Below, in pieces: positions 24,510 to 33,121 of a stretch of 58,671 bases of DNA. The stretch comes from Parabacteroides distasonis (GTDB lineage Bacteria; Bacteroidota; Bacteroidia; Bacteroidales; Tannerellaceae), in NCBI GenBank assembly GCA_021531385.1, contig JAFBIR010000018.1, positions 1 to 58,671 on the forward strand. The letters are read 5' to 3'. Each line of letters begins with the position of its first letter. Within the stretch, counting starts at the first letter, position 1. The position numbers and the translations under genes were made by a program. The notes under the pieces were generated by a model. The model worked only from the letters and a program-made list of their open reading frames with translations. It was not told where the DNA came from and did not search any database.

Positions 24510-26666
24510 ATGGCACTGCCAAAACGATCTTTGTTGAAAGCGACAGGACTGTTGTTCGCTGTCTCGTCGTTGTTTTCCTGCGCTCCACATGAAGCGCGTC
24601 AGATGAACCTTATCCCCAAACCTGCGCAGATGGAGTGGGGCAGTGGTTATTTCAAGGCGGACAGTAACTTGGTGTTTGAATCAGGGTCGATTCGCCATAT
24701 TATCGATGGCGAAGGCCATCCGGAAGGGTATTCGTTGGAGGTGAAAAAGGATGGTATTGTGGTGAAAGCGGCTACAGAGGCGGGTATCTTTTATGGACAG
24801 CAAACCCTCAAACAGTTATATACGTCGGAGGGGTTCCCTTGCGTTTCTATCACAGATGTGCCTCGTTTCAGCTATCGAGGTTTGCACCTCGATGTTTCTC
24901 GCCATTTCTTCCCGAAGGAGGAGATCATGAAGTTGCTGGATGTGATGGCCTATTATAAGTTGAACAAGCTGCATTTTCATTTGACGGATGCGGGCGGATG
25001 GCGCTTGCAGATAGATAAGTATCCGAAGTTGACAGCAGAGACGGCCTATCGCACGGAGACCGATTGGTTGAAGTGGTGGGATGGTAAGGATCGGAAGTAT
25101 CTGCCGGAGGGCACGGAAGGGGCCTACGGTGGTTATTATACGAAGGCGGATATTCGGGAGATCGTAGCTTTTGCGGCTGAACGGCATATAGATGTGGTGC
25201 CTGAGATCGAGTTTCCCGGCCATTCGGAAGAGGTATTTGCTGCCTATCCGGAGTTATGCTGTACGGGTAAGCCCTATACCAGTGGTGATTTCTGCATTGG
25301 TAATCCGCAGTCGTTTACCTTTATGGAGGATGTCTTGACGGAGGTGATCGAACTTTTCCCCTATGAATATGTGCATGTCGGTGGCGACGAGGCGGGCAAG
25401 CAGGCTTGGAAGAGCTGTCCGAAGTGCCAAGCGTTGATGCGCAAGATGGGTATGAAGTCGGTGGACGAGCTGCAGAGCTACATGATTCATCAAGCGGAGG
25501 ATTTCTTGAAGAGCAAGGGACGCAAGTTGATCGGCTGGGATGAGATCTTGGAGGGCGGCTTGGCTCCCGAGGCGACGGTGATGTCGTGGAGAGGTGAGAA
25601 TGGCGGTATCAAGTCGGCTCGCATGGGGCATGACGTGATCATGACGCCGGGCAACTACCTCTATTTCGATTTCTATCAGGCAGATCCCAAAACGCAACCC
25701 TATGCGATCGGCGGTTATACCCCAATCAAGCATGTGTATAGCTATAATCCCGTGCCGGTTGACTCATTGAACACGGAGGAGCAGAAGCATATCATGGGCG
25801 TGCAGGCGAATACCTGGACAGAATACATCAAGGATGCGCAACATTTGGAGTATATGATGTTCCCACGTGCTTTGGCGGTGGCGGAGATCGCTTGGACCCC
25901 GCAGGAGTTGCGCTCGTGGTTGGATTTCAAACCCCGTATGAATGCCCATATTCCTGTTTTGCAACAGAAGGGAATCCATGCTTTTACCCTTTCGGATGAG
26001 ATTGAGGCGACCATGACGGTGGATACTTTGAAACGGGAGATTCAGGTGATCATGGATGCGGAGAAATATCCCGCCGAGATTCATTATACGACCGATGGCA
26101 CGATGCCTACCACGGCTTCCCCGCTTTACACACAGCCGATTGTCGTGAAGGACTCAGCGCATGTAGTGGCGGCTATCTTCCGGGATGGACAGCCACAGGG
26201 TGAGCCGACGGAGAAAAAGGTGGATTATCACCGGGGTATCAATAAGCCTATTCAATATAATAGTAGGCTGTACAGCGGTTATATGGCTGGCGGTATGAAT
26301 GCTTTATTAGATGGCTATCGAGGCGGTTTGACCTATTTAGATGGTTGCTGGCAGGGCTATTTGGACAATTTGGATTGCGTGATCGATATGGGTGAGGTGA
26401 CGGATATGCATAAGGTATCGGCTCGCTTCATGCAGCTAATCGGCCCGGGCGTATTCCAACCCAAGGAGGTAGAGTTGCTGACCTCTGAGGATGGGGAGAA
26501 CTTCACTTCGCAAGGTATTGTGCCGACCACCATTTCCAATACCGATCGGGATCTCTCTTTCCAGGAATACACCTTCTATGGAGCGTGGAAAGCACGTTAT
26601 GTGCGTTTGAAGGCGAAACGGGGAAATCCGGGATTCATTTTCACGGATGAGGTCGTTATCTGGTAA
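24510..26666 (+). CDS. GH20 beta-N-acetylhexosaminidase lipoprotein
   Basis: A 718-residue exo-enzyme removing terminal GlcNAc/GalNAc. An N-terminal signal ends in a lipobox (SLFSC, Cys about 24), so it is anchored to a membrane. GH20b domain (about 30-115), then the catalytic barrel with RGLHLDVSRHFF, HFHLTDAGGWR and VHVGGDEAG, which holds the catalytic Asp-Glu pair near 292-293. A chitobiase C-terminal-like domain (IHYTTDGTMPTT...) and a discoidin/F5-8-type end domain follow. Encoded 33 bp before a GH92 alpha-mannosidase, which suggests host N-glycan trimming. Confidence 0.95.
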   Translation: MALPKRSLLKATGLLFAVSSLFSCAPHEARQMNLIPKPAQMEWGSGYFKADSNLVFESGSIRHIIDGEGHPEGYSLEVKKDGIVVKAATEAGIFYGQQTLKQLYTSEGFPCVSITDVPRFSYRGLHLDVSRHFFPKEEIMKLLDVMAYYKLNKLHFHLTDAGGWRLQIDKYPKLTAETAYRTETDWLKWWDGKDRKYLPEGTEGAYGGYYTKADIREIVAFAAERHIDVVPEIEFPGHSEEVFAAYPELCCTGKPYTSGDFCIGNPQSFTFMEDVLTEVIELFPYEYVHVGGDEAGKQAWKSCPKCQALMRKMGMKSVDELQSYMIHQAEDFLKSKGRKLIGWDEILEGGLAPEATVMSWRGENGGIKSARMGHDVIMTPGNYLYFDFYQADPKTQPYAIGGYTPIKHVYSYNPVPVDSLNTEEQKHIMGVQANTWTEYIKDAQHLEYMMFPRALAVAEIAWTPQELRSWLDFKPRMNAHIPVLQQKGIHAFTLSDEIEATMTVDTLKREIQVIMDAEKYPAEIHYTTDGTMPTTASPLYTQPIVVKDSAHVVAAIFRDGQPQGEPTEKKVDYHRGINKPIQYNSRLYSGYMAGGMNALLDGYRGGLTYLDGCWQGYLDNLDCVIDMGEVTDMHKVSARFMQLIGPGVFQPKEVELLTSEDGENFTSQGIVPTTISNTDRDLSFQEYTFYGAWKARYVRLKAKRGNPGFIFTDEVVIW

Positions 26667-26699
26667 GTAGTAAGAATAACCTAAAATAGAAAGATTTCC

Positions 26700-28937
26700 A
26701 TGAAGAAAAAATTAATGAGTCTGTTGCTGTGCGGTTCGTTGTTCATGAGCGCACAGCAACCCGTGGATGAGGTGAATCCTTTCATTGGAACAAGCAATTA
26801 CGGCACGACGAATCCCGGGGCAGTTTGTCCGCAGGGTATGATGAGCGTGGTGCCCTTCAATGTGATGGGATCCGACTTGAATCGTTTTGACAAGGATAGA
26901 CAATGGTGGTCCACTCCCTATTCTGCCGACAATAAGTTCTTTACCGGCTTTGCGCATGGTAGCTTGAGTGGCGTAGGATGTCCGGAGTTGGGTAGTTTGT
27001 TGCTGATGCCTACACATGGAGCCTTGAACGTTGATTACAAGGAATATGGCAGTGAATATAAGGACGAGGTGGCTTCTCCTGGCTATTATGCGACACGCCT
27101 GACGAAGTATGGTATCTTGGTAGAGGCGACAGCTTCTATGCGTACGGGCTTGAGCCGTTTCACCTTCCCGAAAGGAGAGAGCCATATCTTGCTGAATTTA
27201 GGGGAGGGTTTGACCAACGAATCGGGTGCTACCGTTCGCTTCGTGAACGATACGGAGATAGAGGGCAGCAAGCTGCTGGGTACTTTCTGTTACAATCCGG
27301 CTGCGGTCTTCCCGGTCTATTTCGTGATGAAGCTAAGCAAGGCTCCTGCGAAACGGGGCTACTGGAAGAAGCAACGCCCCATGACGGCTGAGGCTGCTTG
27401 GGATGCCGATGCTGGTAAATATAAGATCTACAGTAGTTATACCCGTGAGATGAGTGGCGATGATGTGGGTGTCTGGTTTGACTATACGACAGAGGAGAAT
27501 GAGTCTATCTCTGTGAAGGTGGGTATCTCCTATGTCAGCATCGAGAATGCTCGCAAGAACATGGAGGCGGAGCAACCCGGTTTTGACTTCGACAAGGTGC
27601 GTACGGCTGCCCGCGAGATGTGGAACAAGGATCTTTCCCGGGTCGAGATTGAGGGTGGCTCCAAGGATGAGCGTACCATTTTCTATACGGGTCTCTATCA
27701 CCTCTTGATCCATCCCAACATCTTGCAAGACGTGAATGGGGAATACCCCCAGATGGAGAGCCTGCAGGTTGGCCATACGAAGGGGAACCGTTATACGGTC
27801 TTCTCTTTGTGGGATACCTATCGCAACGTGAGTACACTGATGACGCTGCTCTATCCCGATCGTCAGTTGGATATTATCCGTACCATGATCGATATGTATA
27901 AGGAGAATGGTTGGTTGCCGAAGTGGGAACTCTATGGTCGTGAGACTTTTACGATGGAGGGCGATCCCTCGATTCCTTACATCGTGGATGCCTACATGCG
28001 AGGCTTGCGTGATTATGATGTGAACTTGGCCTATGAGGCGATGCGCAAGGGAGCGACCACTCCGGGAGAGTTCAACCTGTTGCGTCCGGATGCGAATGAC
28101 TATTTCACCCGTGGTTATGTGCCTCTACGTGAGCAATATGACAATTCCGTTTCTCATGCGTTGGAGTATTACATCGCTGATTGGAACTTGTCGAACTTCG
28201 CCCAAGCATTGGGCAAGAAGGCGGATGCGCAACTCTTCTATGAGCGCTCGATGGGGTATAAGCATTATTATAGTAAGGAGTTCAAGACGCTTCGTCCGCT
28301 CATGCCCGACGGCTCTTTCTATTCGCCGTTTGATCCGAAACAGGGTGAGAACTTTGAGCCGAGTCCGGGCTTCCACGAGGGTAACGCTTGGAACTACACT
28401 TTCTATGTGCCGCACGACATCAAGGGCTTAGCGAAGTTGATGGGAGGAGACAAGGCCTTTGTCAATCACCTGCAAAGCGTTTTCGACAAGGGCTACTATG
28501 ATCCTGCCAACGAGCCAGACATTGCCTATCCTTACCTGTTCAGTTATTTCAAGGGCGAGGAATGGCGCACGCAGAAGTTGATTCGTGAGTTGTTGAAGAG
28601 CGGTTATCACAATGCGCCCAATGGTGTTCCGGGTAATGAGGATACCGGTACGATGTCCGCTTGGGCCATCTTCTCGATGATGGGCTTCTATCCCGCTTGT
28701 CCGGGCGACGTAAATTATGTGCTGACCTCGCCGGCCTTCGATAAGGTGACGATTCATCTTGACGAGCGTTTCTATCCGAAGGGTAAGTTAGTGATCGAAT
28801 CGAAGCATGATACCCCGGAATCGATTTATGTGCAAGAGGTTACGGTGGGTGATCGAAAGCTGAAGGGTTTCACCCTCTCGCATGATCGCCTTGTGAATGC
28901 CGGGACGCTTCGTTTCCGTCTAAAGGATAAACATTGA
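26700..28937 (+). CDS. GH92 alpha-1,2-mannosidase-like glycosidase
   Basis: A 745-residue calcium-dependent exo-mannosidase family member. Signal peptide MKKKLMSLLLCGSLFMSAQQ (cleavage near 19), without a lipobox. N-terminal domain opens VDEVNPFIGTSNYGTTNPGAVCPQG. The catalytic (alpha/alpha)6 domain has SLWDTYRNVSTLMTL, KWELYGRETFTMEGDPS, and GNEDTGTMSAWAIFSMMGFYP, the loop with the acid and calcium ligands. Substrates of the family are mannose linkages of N-glycans or yeast mannan. Co-transcribed with the GH20 gene. No SusC/SusD pair is present nearby. Confidence 0.95.
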   Translation: MKKKLMSLLLCGSLFMSAQQPVDEVNPFIGTSNYGTTNPGAVCPQGMMSVVPFNVMGSDLNRFDKDRQWWSTPYSADNKFFTGFAHGSLSGVGCPELGSLLLMPTHGALNVDYKEYGSEYKDEVASPGYYATRLTKYGILVEATASMRTGLSRFTFPKGESHILLNLGEGLTNESGATVRFVNDTEIEGSKLLGTFCYNPAAVFPVYFVMKLSKAPAKRGYWKKQRPMTAEAAWDADAGKYKIYSSYTREMSGDDVGVWFDYTTEENESISVKVGISYVSIENARKNMEAEQPGFDFDKVRTAAREMWNKDLSRVEIEGGSKDERTIFYTGLYHLLIHPNILQDVNGEYPQMESLQVGHTKGNRYTVFSLWDTYRNVSTLMTLLYPDRQLDIIRTMIDMYKENGWLPKWELYGRETFTMEGDPSIPYIVDAYMRGLRDYDVNLAYEAMRKGATTPGEFNLLRPDANDYFTRGYVPLREQYDNSVSHALEYYIADWNLSNFAQALGKKADAQLFYERSMGYKHYYSKEFKTLRPLMPDGSFYSPFDPKQGENFEPSPGFHEGNAWNYTFYVPHDIKGLAKLMGGDKAFVNHLQSVFDKGYYDPANEPDIAYPYLFSYFKGEEWRTQKLIRELLKSGYHNAPNGVPGNEDTGTMSAWAIFSMMGFYPACPGDVNYVLTSPAFDKVTIHLDERFYPKGKLVIESKHDTPESIYVQEVTVGDRKLKGFTLSHDRLVNAGTLRFRLKDKH

Positions 28938-28942
28938 GGGGA

Positions 28943-28996
28943 TAGGTGTGTATCAGAATGGTGAAACATATAGTTTCTCATTTTGATACACATCTA
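28943..28996. terminator. Bidirectional terminator between GH92 and the PIN gene
   Basis: A long hairpin pairs AGGTGTGTATCA and AATG..GAAAC on the left with GTTTC..CATT and TGATACACATCT on the right around a short ATATA loop; T-rich tails lie on both sides. Confidence 0.75.
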
Positions 28997-29001
28997 TTTC
29001 T

Positions 29002-29415
29002 TTAGACTGTTAATCGTTGGATGAAATCATCCAAGCGTATTACGTTTACATGAGGGAACGGTATTGAAGCTAATGCCTTAAAGTGTCCATCTTCGGATAC
29101 AATGTAATCAGCATTAGCAACAATGGCGCAGTCAACGAATTTATTATCATCCCAATCTGCTTGTATTAATCCCCAACGGTAATGGGCATCTAATTTCATA
29201 GTAAGTGGAGCTTTTAAAATGATTTCAATAATCATTTTAGCGATATGGCTTGATGTACGTACACAGAGCAGTTCTTCATATTCCTGTAATATTTCGTTGG
29301 TAACGCATAACACATATTGCCCGTTGATGAATCTGTCCCACGCAATATAATACTGGCTTCTTCTGGAAATGATCTGAAGAAGGCAATTTGTATCTATGAC
29401 GACGTGAGGTAACAT
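29002..29415 (-). CDS. PIN-domain toxin of a type II toxin-antitoxin pair
   Basis: A 137-residue PIN-fold nuclease (PIN_3-type). Acidic residues expected for metal binding are present: D7 in VVIDTNCLL, Glu in TNEILQEYEELL, and DDNKFVDCAIVANADYIVSEDGHF with the last Asp cluster. Members cut tRNA or other RNA. It is encoded 9 bp after the small antitoxin-like gene, the usual antitoxin-first order. Confidence 0.88.
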   Translation of the reverse strand: MLPHVVIDTNCLLQIISRRSQYYIAWDRFINGQYVLCVTNEILQEYEELLCVRTSSHIAKMIIEIILKAPLTMKLDAHYRWGLIQADWDDNKFVDCAIVANADYIVSEDGHFKALASIPFPHVNVIRLDDFIQRLTV

Positions 29416-29423
29416 TACGTATA

Positions 29424-29639
29424 TTAATAGCTTGTACGAAAATGCTCCTGGCGATAGGAGGCTAATTTCTCATCGCTTAAAACACCCTCATCCCATAGTT
29501 TGTCTAATTCTACTTGTAAACGGTCATTCATGAATTTAACCAAGGTAGCTTTTAATTCAGCTATTTCTTGATCGGTTTGCAAGCAGGATATGACATCGAG
29601 TACCTCTCTCTGTGCTTGATTGAATGTCATTGTTTGCAT
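29424..29639 (-). CDS. Antitoxin-like protein paired with the PIN toxin
   Basis: A 71-residue helical acidic protein (MTFNQAQREVLDVISCLQTDQEIAELKATLVKFM...). No clear DNA-binding motif, but size, order and 9-bp spacing to the PIN gene fit an antitoxin. ATG at 29639, or the second Met at 29630. A TACATTTG box lies upstream on the minus strand at 29704-29697. Confidence 0.75.
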   Translation of the reverse strand: MQTMTFNQAQREVLDVISCLQTDQEIAELKATLVKFMNDRLQVELDKLWDEGVLSDEKLASYRQEHFRTSY

Positions 29640-29771
29640 AGGATATCGATGATTGTTGTTTTTATTCTATTCATTAATGCATTACATGTTGCGTAGCAAA
29701 TGTATGGATATTTTTTAGAAACAGCTTGCTCTTTATATATTTTTTCAAGTGTCCGTCATCTAATTGTTTCT

Positions 29772-29806
29772 TTTGGACTGCTATGTCAGAGAATCCTGTA
29801 ATTTTG
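29772..29806 (+). promoter_or_regulatory. Promoter of the MBL-fold lipoprotein gene
   Basis: TTTG at 29772-29775, 23 nt, TAATTTTG at 29799-29806, 20 bp before the ATG. Confidence 0.6.
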
Positions 29807-29825
29807 CATTCAAAAACATATAATT

Positions 29826-31082
29826 ATGAGAAGAAGAGCATGTATTTATTGGAGTCTCTGTTTAACTCTTATCTTGGCAAGCTGTAATGCCTCTAAAAGG
29901 AAAGATCCTGCCACCAACGTTTTGCCTGATTGGCAGGCGGGATATTTGGATATTCATCAGATAAGTACCGGCAGGGGGAACGCCGCTTTCCTGATTTTGC
30001 CGGATGGCACTACGATGTTGATTGATGCAGGCGATTTAGGGGTAAGCCGAGGGCCACAGGAGATCATGCAGCCAATGCCCAACGATTCACTGCGTCCGGC
30101 TGAATGGATTGTGCGTTATATTACCCATTTCGCTGCGCCGTTGAAGAATGGCGGGGAGATTGACTATGCGTTGATGACCCATTTTGACAATGATCATATT
30201 GGCGATAACGGGCCTTTGGCTGTGGAGAAGGAGGGCTTGGATTATAAGTTGACAGGCATCAGTCATGTGGCGAACTTGTTGCCTATCCACAAACTGATTG
30301 ATCGAGATTATCCTAACTATACCTATCCGAATGAGCAGCACTTTGCCAAAGAGCATGTGAAGAACTATCAGCGGTTCGTTGCAGCTCGGGATGCGGAAGG
30401 AGCCCATACGGAAGGATTCCAGGTGGGCAGCAACGAGCAATTCCGATTGCTCAAGGATGCGGAGGCTTATCCCAATTTTGAGATTCGCAATATTGTAGGT
30501 AATGGGAAATTATGGACAGGTGAGGGGGATGCCTTCCGGGAGCTTGTCCCTGCTGATGCTCCGGCCGATCTGTTTTTGAACGAGAATCGTTGCAGCTGTG
30601 GCATACGCATTACGTATGGTGATTTTGATTATTTCTCAGGGGGAGATATTCAAGCGGAGGATAAGCATAAACCGGAATGGTTTGACATAGAGACATCTGT
30701 CGGGCAACTGTTGGGCGAGACAGATGTGGTTGTGGCTAACCACCATGCCTATTCGGATGCGATGTTTCCTCCCTATGTGGCAGCCGTGAAGCCGCAGGCC
30801 TTCATCCTTCCGGTGTGGGATTTCTATCATCCCCAGCCTACTTCGCTAAGCAACATGCTCTCCAAGGAACTCTATTCCGGTGAGCGCATGGTGTTTGCTG
30901 CGGGAATGGTAGGCAGTAATCGTACTCGTTTGGGAGCAGAGGGTGAGCAGATTAAGCCAGCGGGCCATGTTGTGCTGCGTGTCTATCCCGGTGGTGGGCA
31001 GTTCCAGTTCTTCGTATTGGATGATCATAGCCTGAATTACCCAATCATCTATCAGACGGAGAAGTTGACGGCCAACCCTTGA
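29826..31082 (+). CDS. ComEC/Rec2-type metallo-beta-lactamase-fold lipoprotein
   Basis: A 418-residue protein with a lipobox (LILASC, Cys about 20). The MBL fold shows LIDAGD near residue 66, the zinc motif THFDNDHIG (H119, D121, D123, H124), and a later ANHHAYSD. This belongs to the ComEC C-terminal-like branch, of which the substrates are unknown; there is no DNA-uptake context here, so a role as surface hydrolase is only a guess. A 23-bp tandem array begins 7 bp after its stop. Confidence 0.85.
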   Translation: MRRRACIYWSLCLTLILASCNASKRKDPATNVLPDWQAGYLDIHQISTGRGNAAFLILPDGTTMLIDAGDLGVSRGPQEIMQPMPNDSLRPAEWIVRYITHFAAPLKNGGEIDYALMTHFDNDHIGDNGPLAVEKEGLDYKLTGISHVANLLPIHKLIDRDYPNYTYPNEQHFAKEHVKNYQRFVAARDAEGAHTEGFQVGSNEQFRLLKDAEAYPNFEIRNIVGNGKLWTGEGDAFRELVPADAPADLFLNENRCSCGIRITYGDFDYFSGGDIQAEDKHKPEWFDIETSVGQLLGETDVVVANHHAYSDAMFPPYVAAVKPQAFILPVWDFYHPQPTSLSNMLSKELYSGERMVFAAGMVGSNRTRLGAEGEQIKPAGHVVLRVYPGGGQFQFFVLDDHSLNYPIIYQTEKLTANP

Positions 31083-31089
31083 AAACGTT

Positions 31090-31319
31090 CTTAGTAAGGG
31101 TGCACCTTTTGTCTTAGTAAGAGTGCACCCTCGGTCTTAGTAAGGACGGACTCCCAGTCTTAGTAAGAGTACACCCCCAGTCTTAGTAAGAGTACACCCT
31201 CAGTCTTAGTAAGAGCGCACCCCCTGTTTTAGTAAGAGTGCACCCTCTGTTTTAGTAAGTGCACACACACAGTCTTAGTAAGGATCAATCCTTGCTTTTA
31301 GTAAGCGTGAATTTGTCGT
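31090..31319. repeat. 23-bp tandem array, ten copies, core CTTAGTAAG
   Basis: Copies start at 31090, 31113, 31136, 31159, 31182, 31205, 31228, 31251, 31274 and 31297. Each opens with (C/T)TTAGTAAG, itself a dyad about a central G, and most follow with (G/A)GTGCACC, another dyad; units end in GT. The period is exact while the second half drifts. The core contains TAG-TAA, and because 23 is not a multiple of three, stops fall in all frames. It fills the space between converging genes. Confidence 0.9.
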
Positions 31320-31352
31320 AAAAGAAATGGATTTCTTTTATGCTCTGCCGTT

Positions 31353-32573
31353 TCAGCGTGCCCAGTTCAGCAATGCTTTCATGTAGTTCCAGGAATCCTT
31401 GCCCCACCAGCGAGTGGCCATTTTGTCAAAGTTGAGGCGTTCGCCATCGACATAGCCTAAGAGAAGGCCAACCATCGTGTCTCCACCGACATATAGTTTA
31501 CCGCCATTCGCCAATTCCACGATGGTTCCGTGCAGATAGCCTCCTTCCATACAGACACTGACCGGCTCACCGCCACGCATCAGACAGGCGCCACTATAAG
31601 GAATCTCGTAACGCTCCTTGAAAATGCGATTCGGGAAGGCGATTGCTCCTACATTGCCCGGCAGTGGAACATCTGCCCCGAACGAGATGCCGTAAGGCCC
31701 GACTACATCGGCGGCTCCATAGGCTTGCCAATCCACCCGGTGTGCGTCATCGATAAAGAAAAGTAGGGAGCCTCCTTCTGCTACGTAGCGTACCAAGTTT
31801 TTACGTTCCTCCTCCGTTAGGTTCTTTTGCAGTCCTTTGTTAAGTGGCGAGAGCATCAAAACCACATCCGCTTCAGCTAACAGTTCTTCTGTGAGTTCGC
31901 CCTGCTCATGGATGACTAATTCAGCGGGATAATCTAATTCCTGCAGCATTCGCTCGTAAGCGGGGAGGAGGTAGGGATAGGTTTCATATCCTTTGAAAGT
32001 ATCTGTGCATTGGCTGTGCGACAAATCGAAAAGAATGCGTTTCTTTTTCATGTCCTGTGTTTTTCCCTCAGTGAGTAGTGTTTTTAAATCTGCTTGCAAG
32101 AAGGACTCAATCGCTTTCCATGCTTGCTTTCCTTCCGACACTTGCCGGATGGGGCAGGGCAGTGGTGTGTATATCTTCTCGCCAAAGGTTACGATTCTAT
32201 CCACCTGTGAAGGATAGAGTTGTGCGATGCGACAGGCCATAGCCGTATGCGCTCCGCATCCCACTACGGCGATCGGCTTCCGGGAGAGGCGGGTGGCTGT
32301 GGTCATCAGCTGCATAGCGAGTTGGTCGTCGCTCAACGAGTCTTTTTGTGGTAAAGTTTCTTTGTAGGCATGGATGTCGGGCACAATGACTTGAAAGGAA
32401 TGCTCGGTTAGTTTGCTGATAAGTTCGATGCCTGTTTTCGAGTCATCTTCGGTTAACAACAAGATTGTTTTTCCTTCGCCATACACTTGGTAGGAGGCGG
32501 TTTGGGCTTGCAAGGCTGAAAGAGTCAGCCAAAGGAGTACCCAGATTCGGAGTGCTTGCATACGCATTTTCAT
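31353..32573 (-). CDS. Exported protein: degenerate alpha/beta-hydrolase domain plus DUF4350/GATase-like domain
   Basis: A 406-residue protein with a signal peptide (ALRIWVLLWLTLSALQAQ) and no lipobox. Residues about 25-170 resemble an alpha/beta hydrolase, but the nucleophile elbow reads VVGCGAHTA, with Gly where Ser would be, so the domain looks inactive. Residues about 180-400 resemble a DUF4350/ThuA-like glutamine-amidotransferase fold (ILFDLSHSQCTDTFKGYETY, SLLFFIDDAHRVDW, GDTMVGLLLGYVDG). Function unknown. Divergent from the HxlR gene; a role in the same sugar/redox response is only suggested by position. Confidence 0.6.
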   Translation of the reverse strand: MKMRMQALRIWVLLWLTLSALQAQTASYQVYGEGKTILLLTEDDSKTGIELISKLTEHSFQVIVPDIHAYKETLPQKDSLSDDQLAMQLMTTATRLSRKPIAVVGCGAHTAMACRIAQLYPSQVDRIVTFGEKIYTPLPCPIRQVSEGKQAWKAIESFLQADLKTLLTEGKTQDMKKKRILFDLSHSQCTDTFKGYETYPYLLPAYERMLQELDYPAELVIHEQGELTEELLAEADVVLMLSPLNKGLQKNLTEEERKNLVRYVAEGGSLLFFIDDAHRVDWQAYGAADVVGPYGISFGADVPLPGNVGAIAFPNRIFKERYEIPYSGACLMRGGEPVSVCMEGGYLHGTIVELANGGKLYVGGDTMVGLLLGYVDGERLNFDKMATRWWGKDSWNYMKALLNWAR

Positions 32574-32581
32574 CTGTTCTG

Positions 32582-32612
32582 TTTGTTTAATGAATTTGTT
32601 GAATTACCTTTG
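32582..32612 (+). promoter_or_regulatory. Promoter of the HxlR-GH30 unit
   Basis: TTTG at 32582-32585, 19 nt, TACCTTTG at 32605-32612. The transcript would have a leader of about 115 nt before the HxlR ATG. Confidence 0.7.
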
Positions 32613-32685
32613 TGTCGGATAACCTTCTCTTTCCCGACACTGCGAAGATGTGAAGAATATTATTAATAAACAAGAAGTTACAGAA

Positions 32686-32702
32686 AGGTAAGTAGGTTAC
32701 CT
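32686..32702. promoter_or_regulatory. Operator candidate for HxlR
   Basis: Perfect dyad AGGTAA, 5 nt, TTACCT, between the promoter and the regulator gene. Dyads of this form beside hxlR genes fit self-regulation. Confidence 0.55.
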
Positions 32703-32736
32703 AAAACTCACTTTTATTCATAATAAGACATTTACT

Positions 32737-33108
32737 ATGGCAAGAATAGAAGATAAATTTTTGAATATAGAGTTATGCCCGATTCGGAATGTCATTGCCC
32801 GTTTTGGGAACAAGTGGGCGCTATTGATCCTGTTGGTTCTAAACGAAGAGGGATGTATGCGCTTCAATCAGTTGCGAAAATATATTCCTGACATCTCATC
32901 GAAGGTGCTATCGGGCACGTTGCAGATCTTGGAGTCAGATGGATTGGTGAAGCGGACAGTTTATCCGGAAGTGCCTCCTCGTGTGGAGTATCAACTGACG
33001 GAGATGGGCCATTCATTGATGCCAATCATCGCTGATCTGACCCAATGGGCATTAAGTAATATGCCTACCATCATGAATCATCGGGAACAGTTTGAACAAA
33101 GTATATAA
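32737..33108 (+). CDS. HxlR-family winged-helix transcriptional regulator
   Basis: A 123-residue MarR-like dimeric regulator. HxlR signatures: CPIRNVIARFGNKWALLILLVL near residue 17-38 with the conserved Cys and KW, MRFNQLRKYIPDISSKVLSGTLQILESDGLV (recognition helix), and RVEYQLTEMG in the wing. HxlR proteins often sense aldehydes, quinones or disulfide stress through the N-terminal Cys. The GH30 gene begins 13 bp after it, so they are likely co-transcribed. Confidence 0.93.
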   Translation: MARIEDKFLNIELCPIRNVIARFGNKWALLILLVLNEEGCMRFNQLRKYIPDISSKVLSGTLQILESDGLVKRTVYPEVPPRVEYQLTEMGHSLMPIIADLTQWALSNMPTIMNHREQFEQSI

Positions 33109-33121
33109 CTATCTTGGCGTT

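Noticed and set aside
24274-24537. 87-residue ORF between rplT and the GH20 gene
   Set aside because: It runs over the candidate 6S RNA, through its terminator, and into the GH20 start; no protein features.
31090-31319. CRISPR array
   Set aside because: Direct 23-bp units without spacers; unit drift is spread over half the unit, no cas genes.
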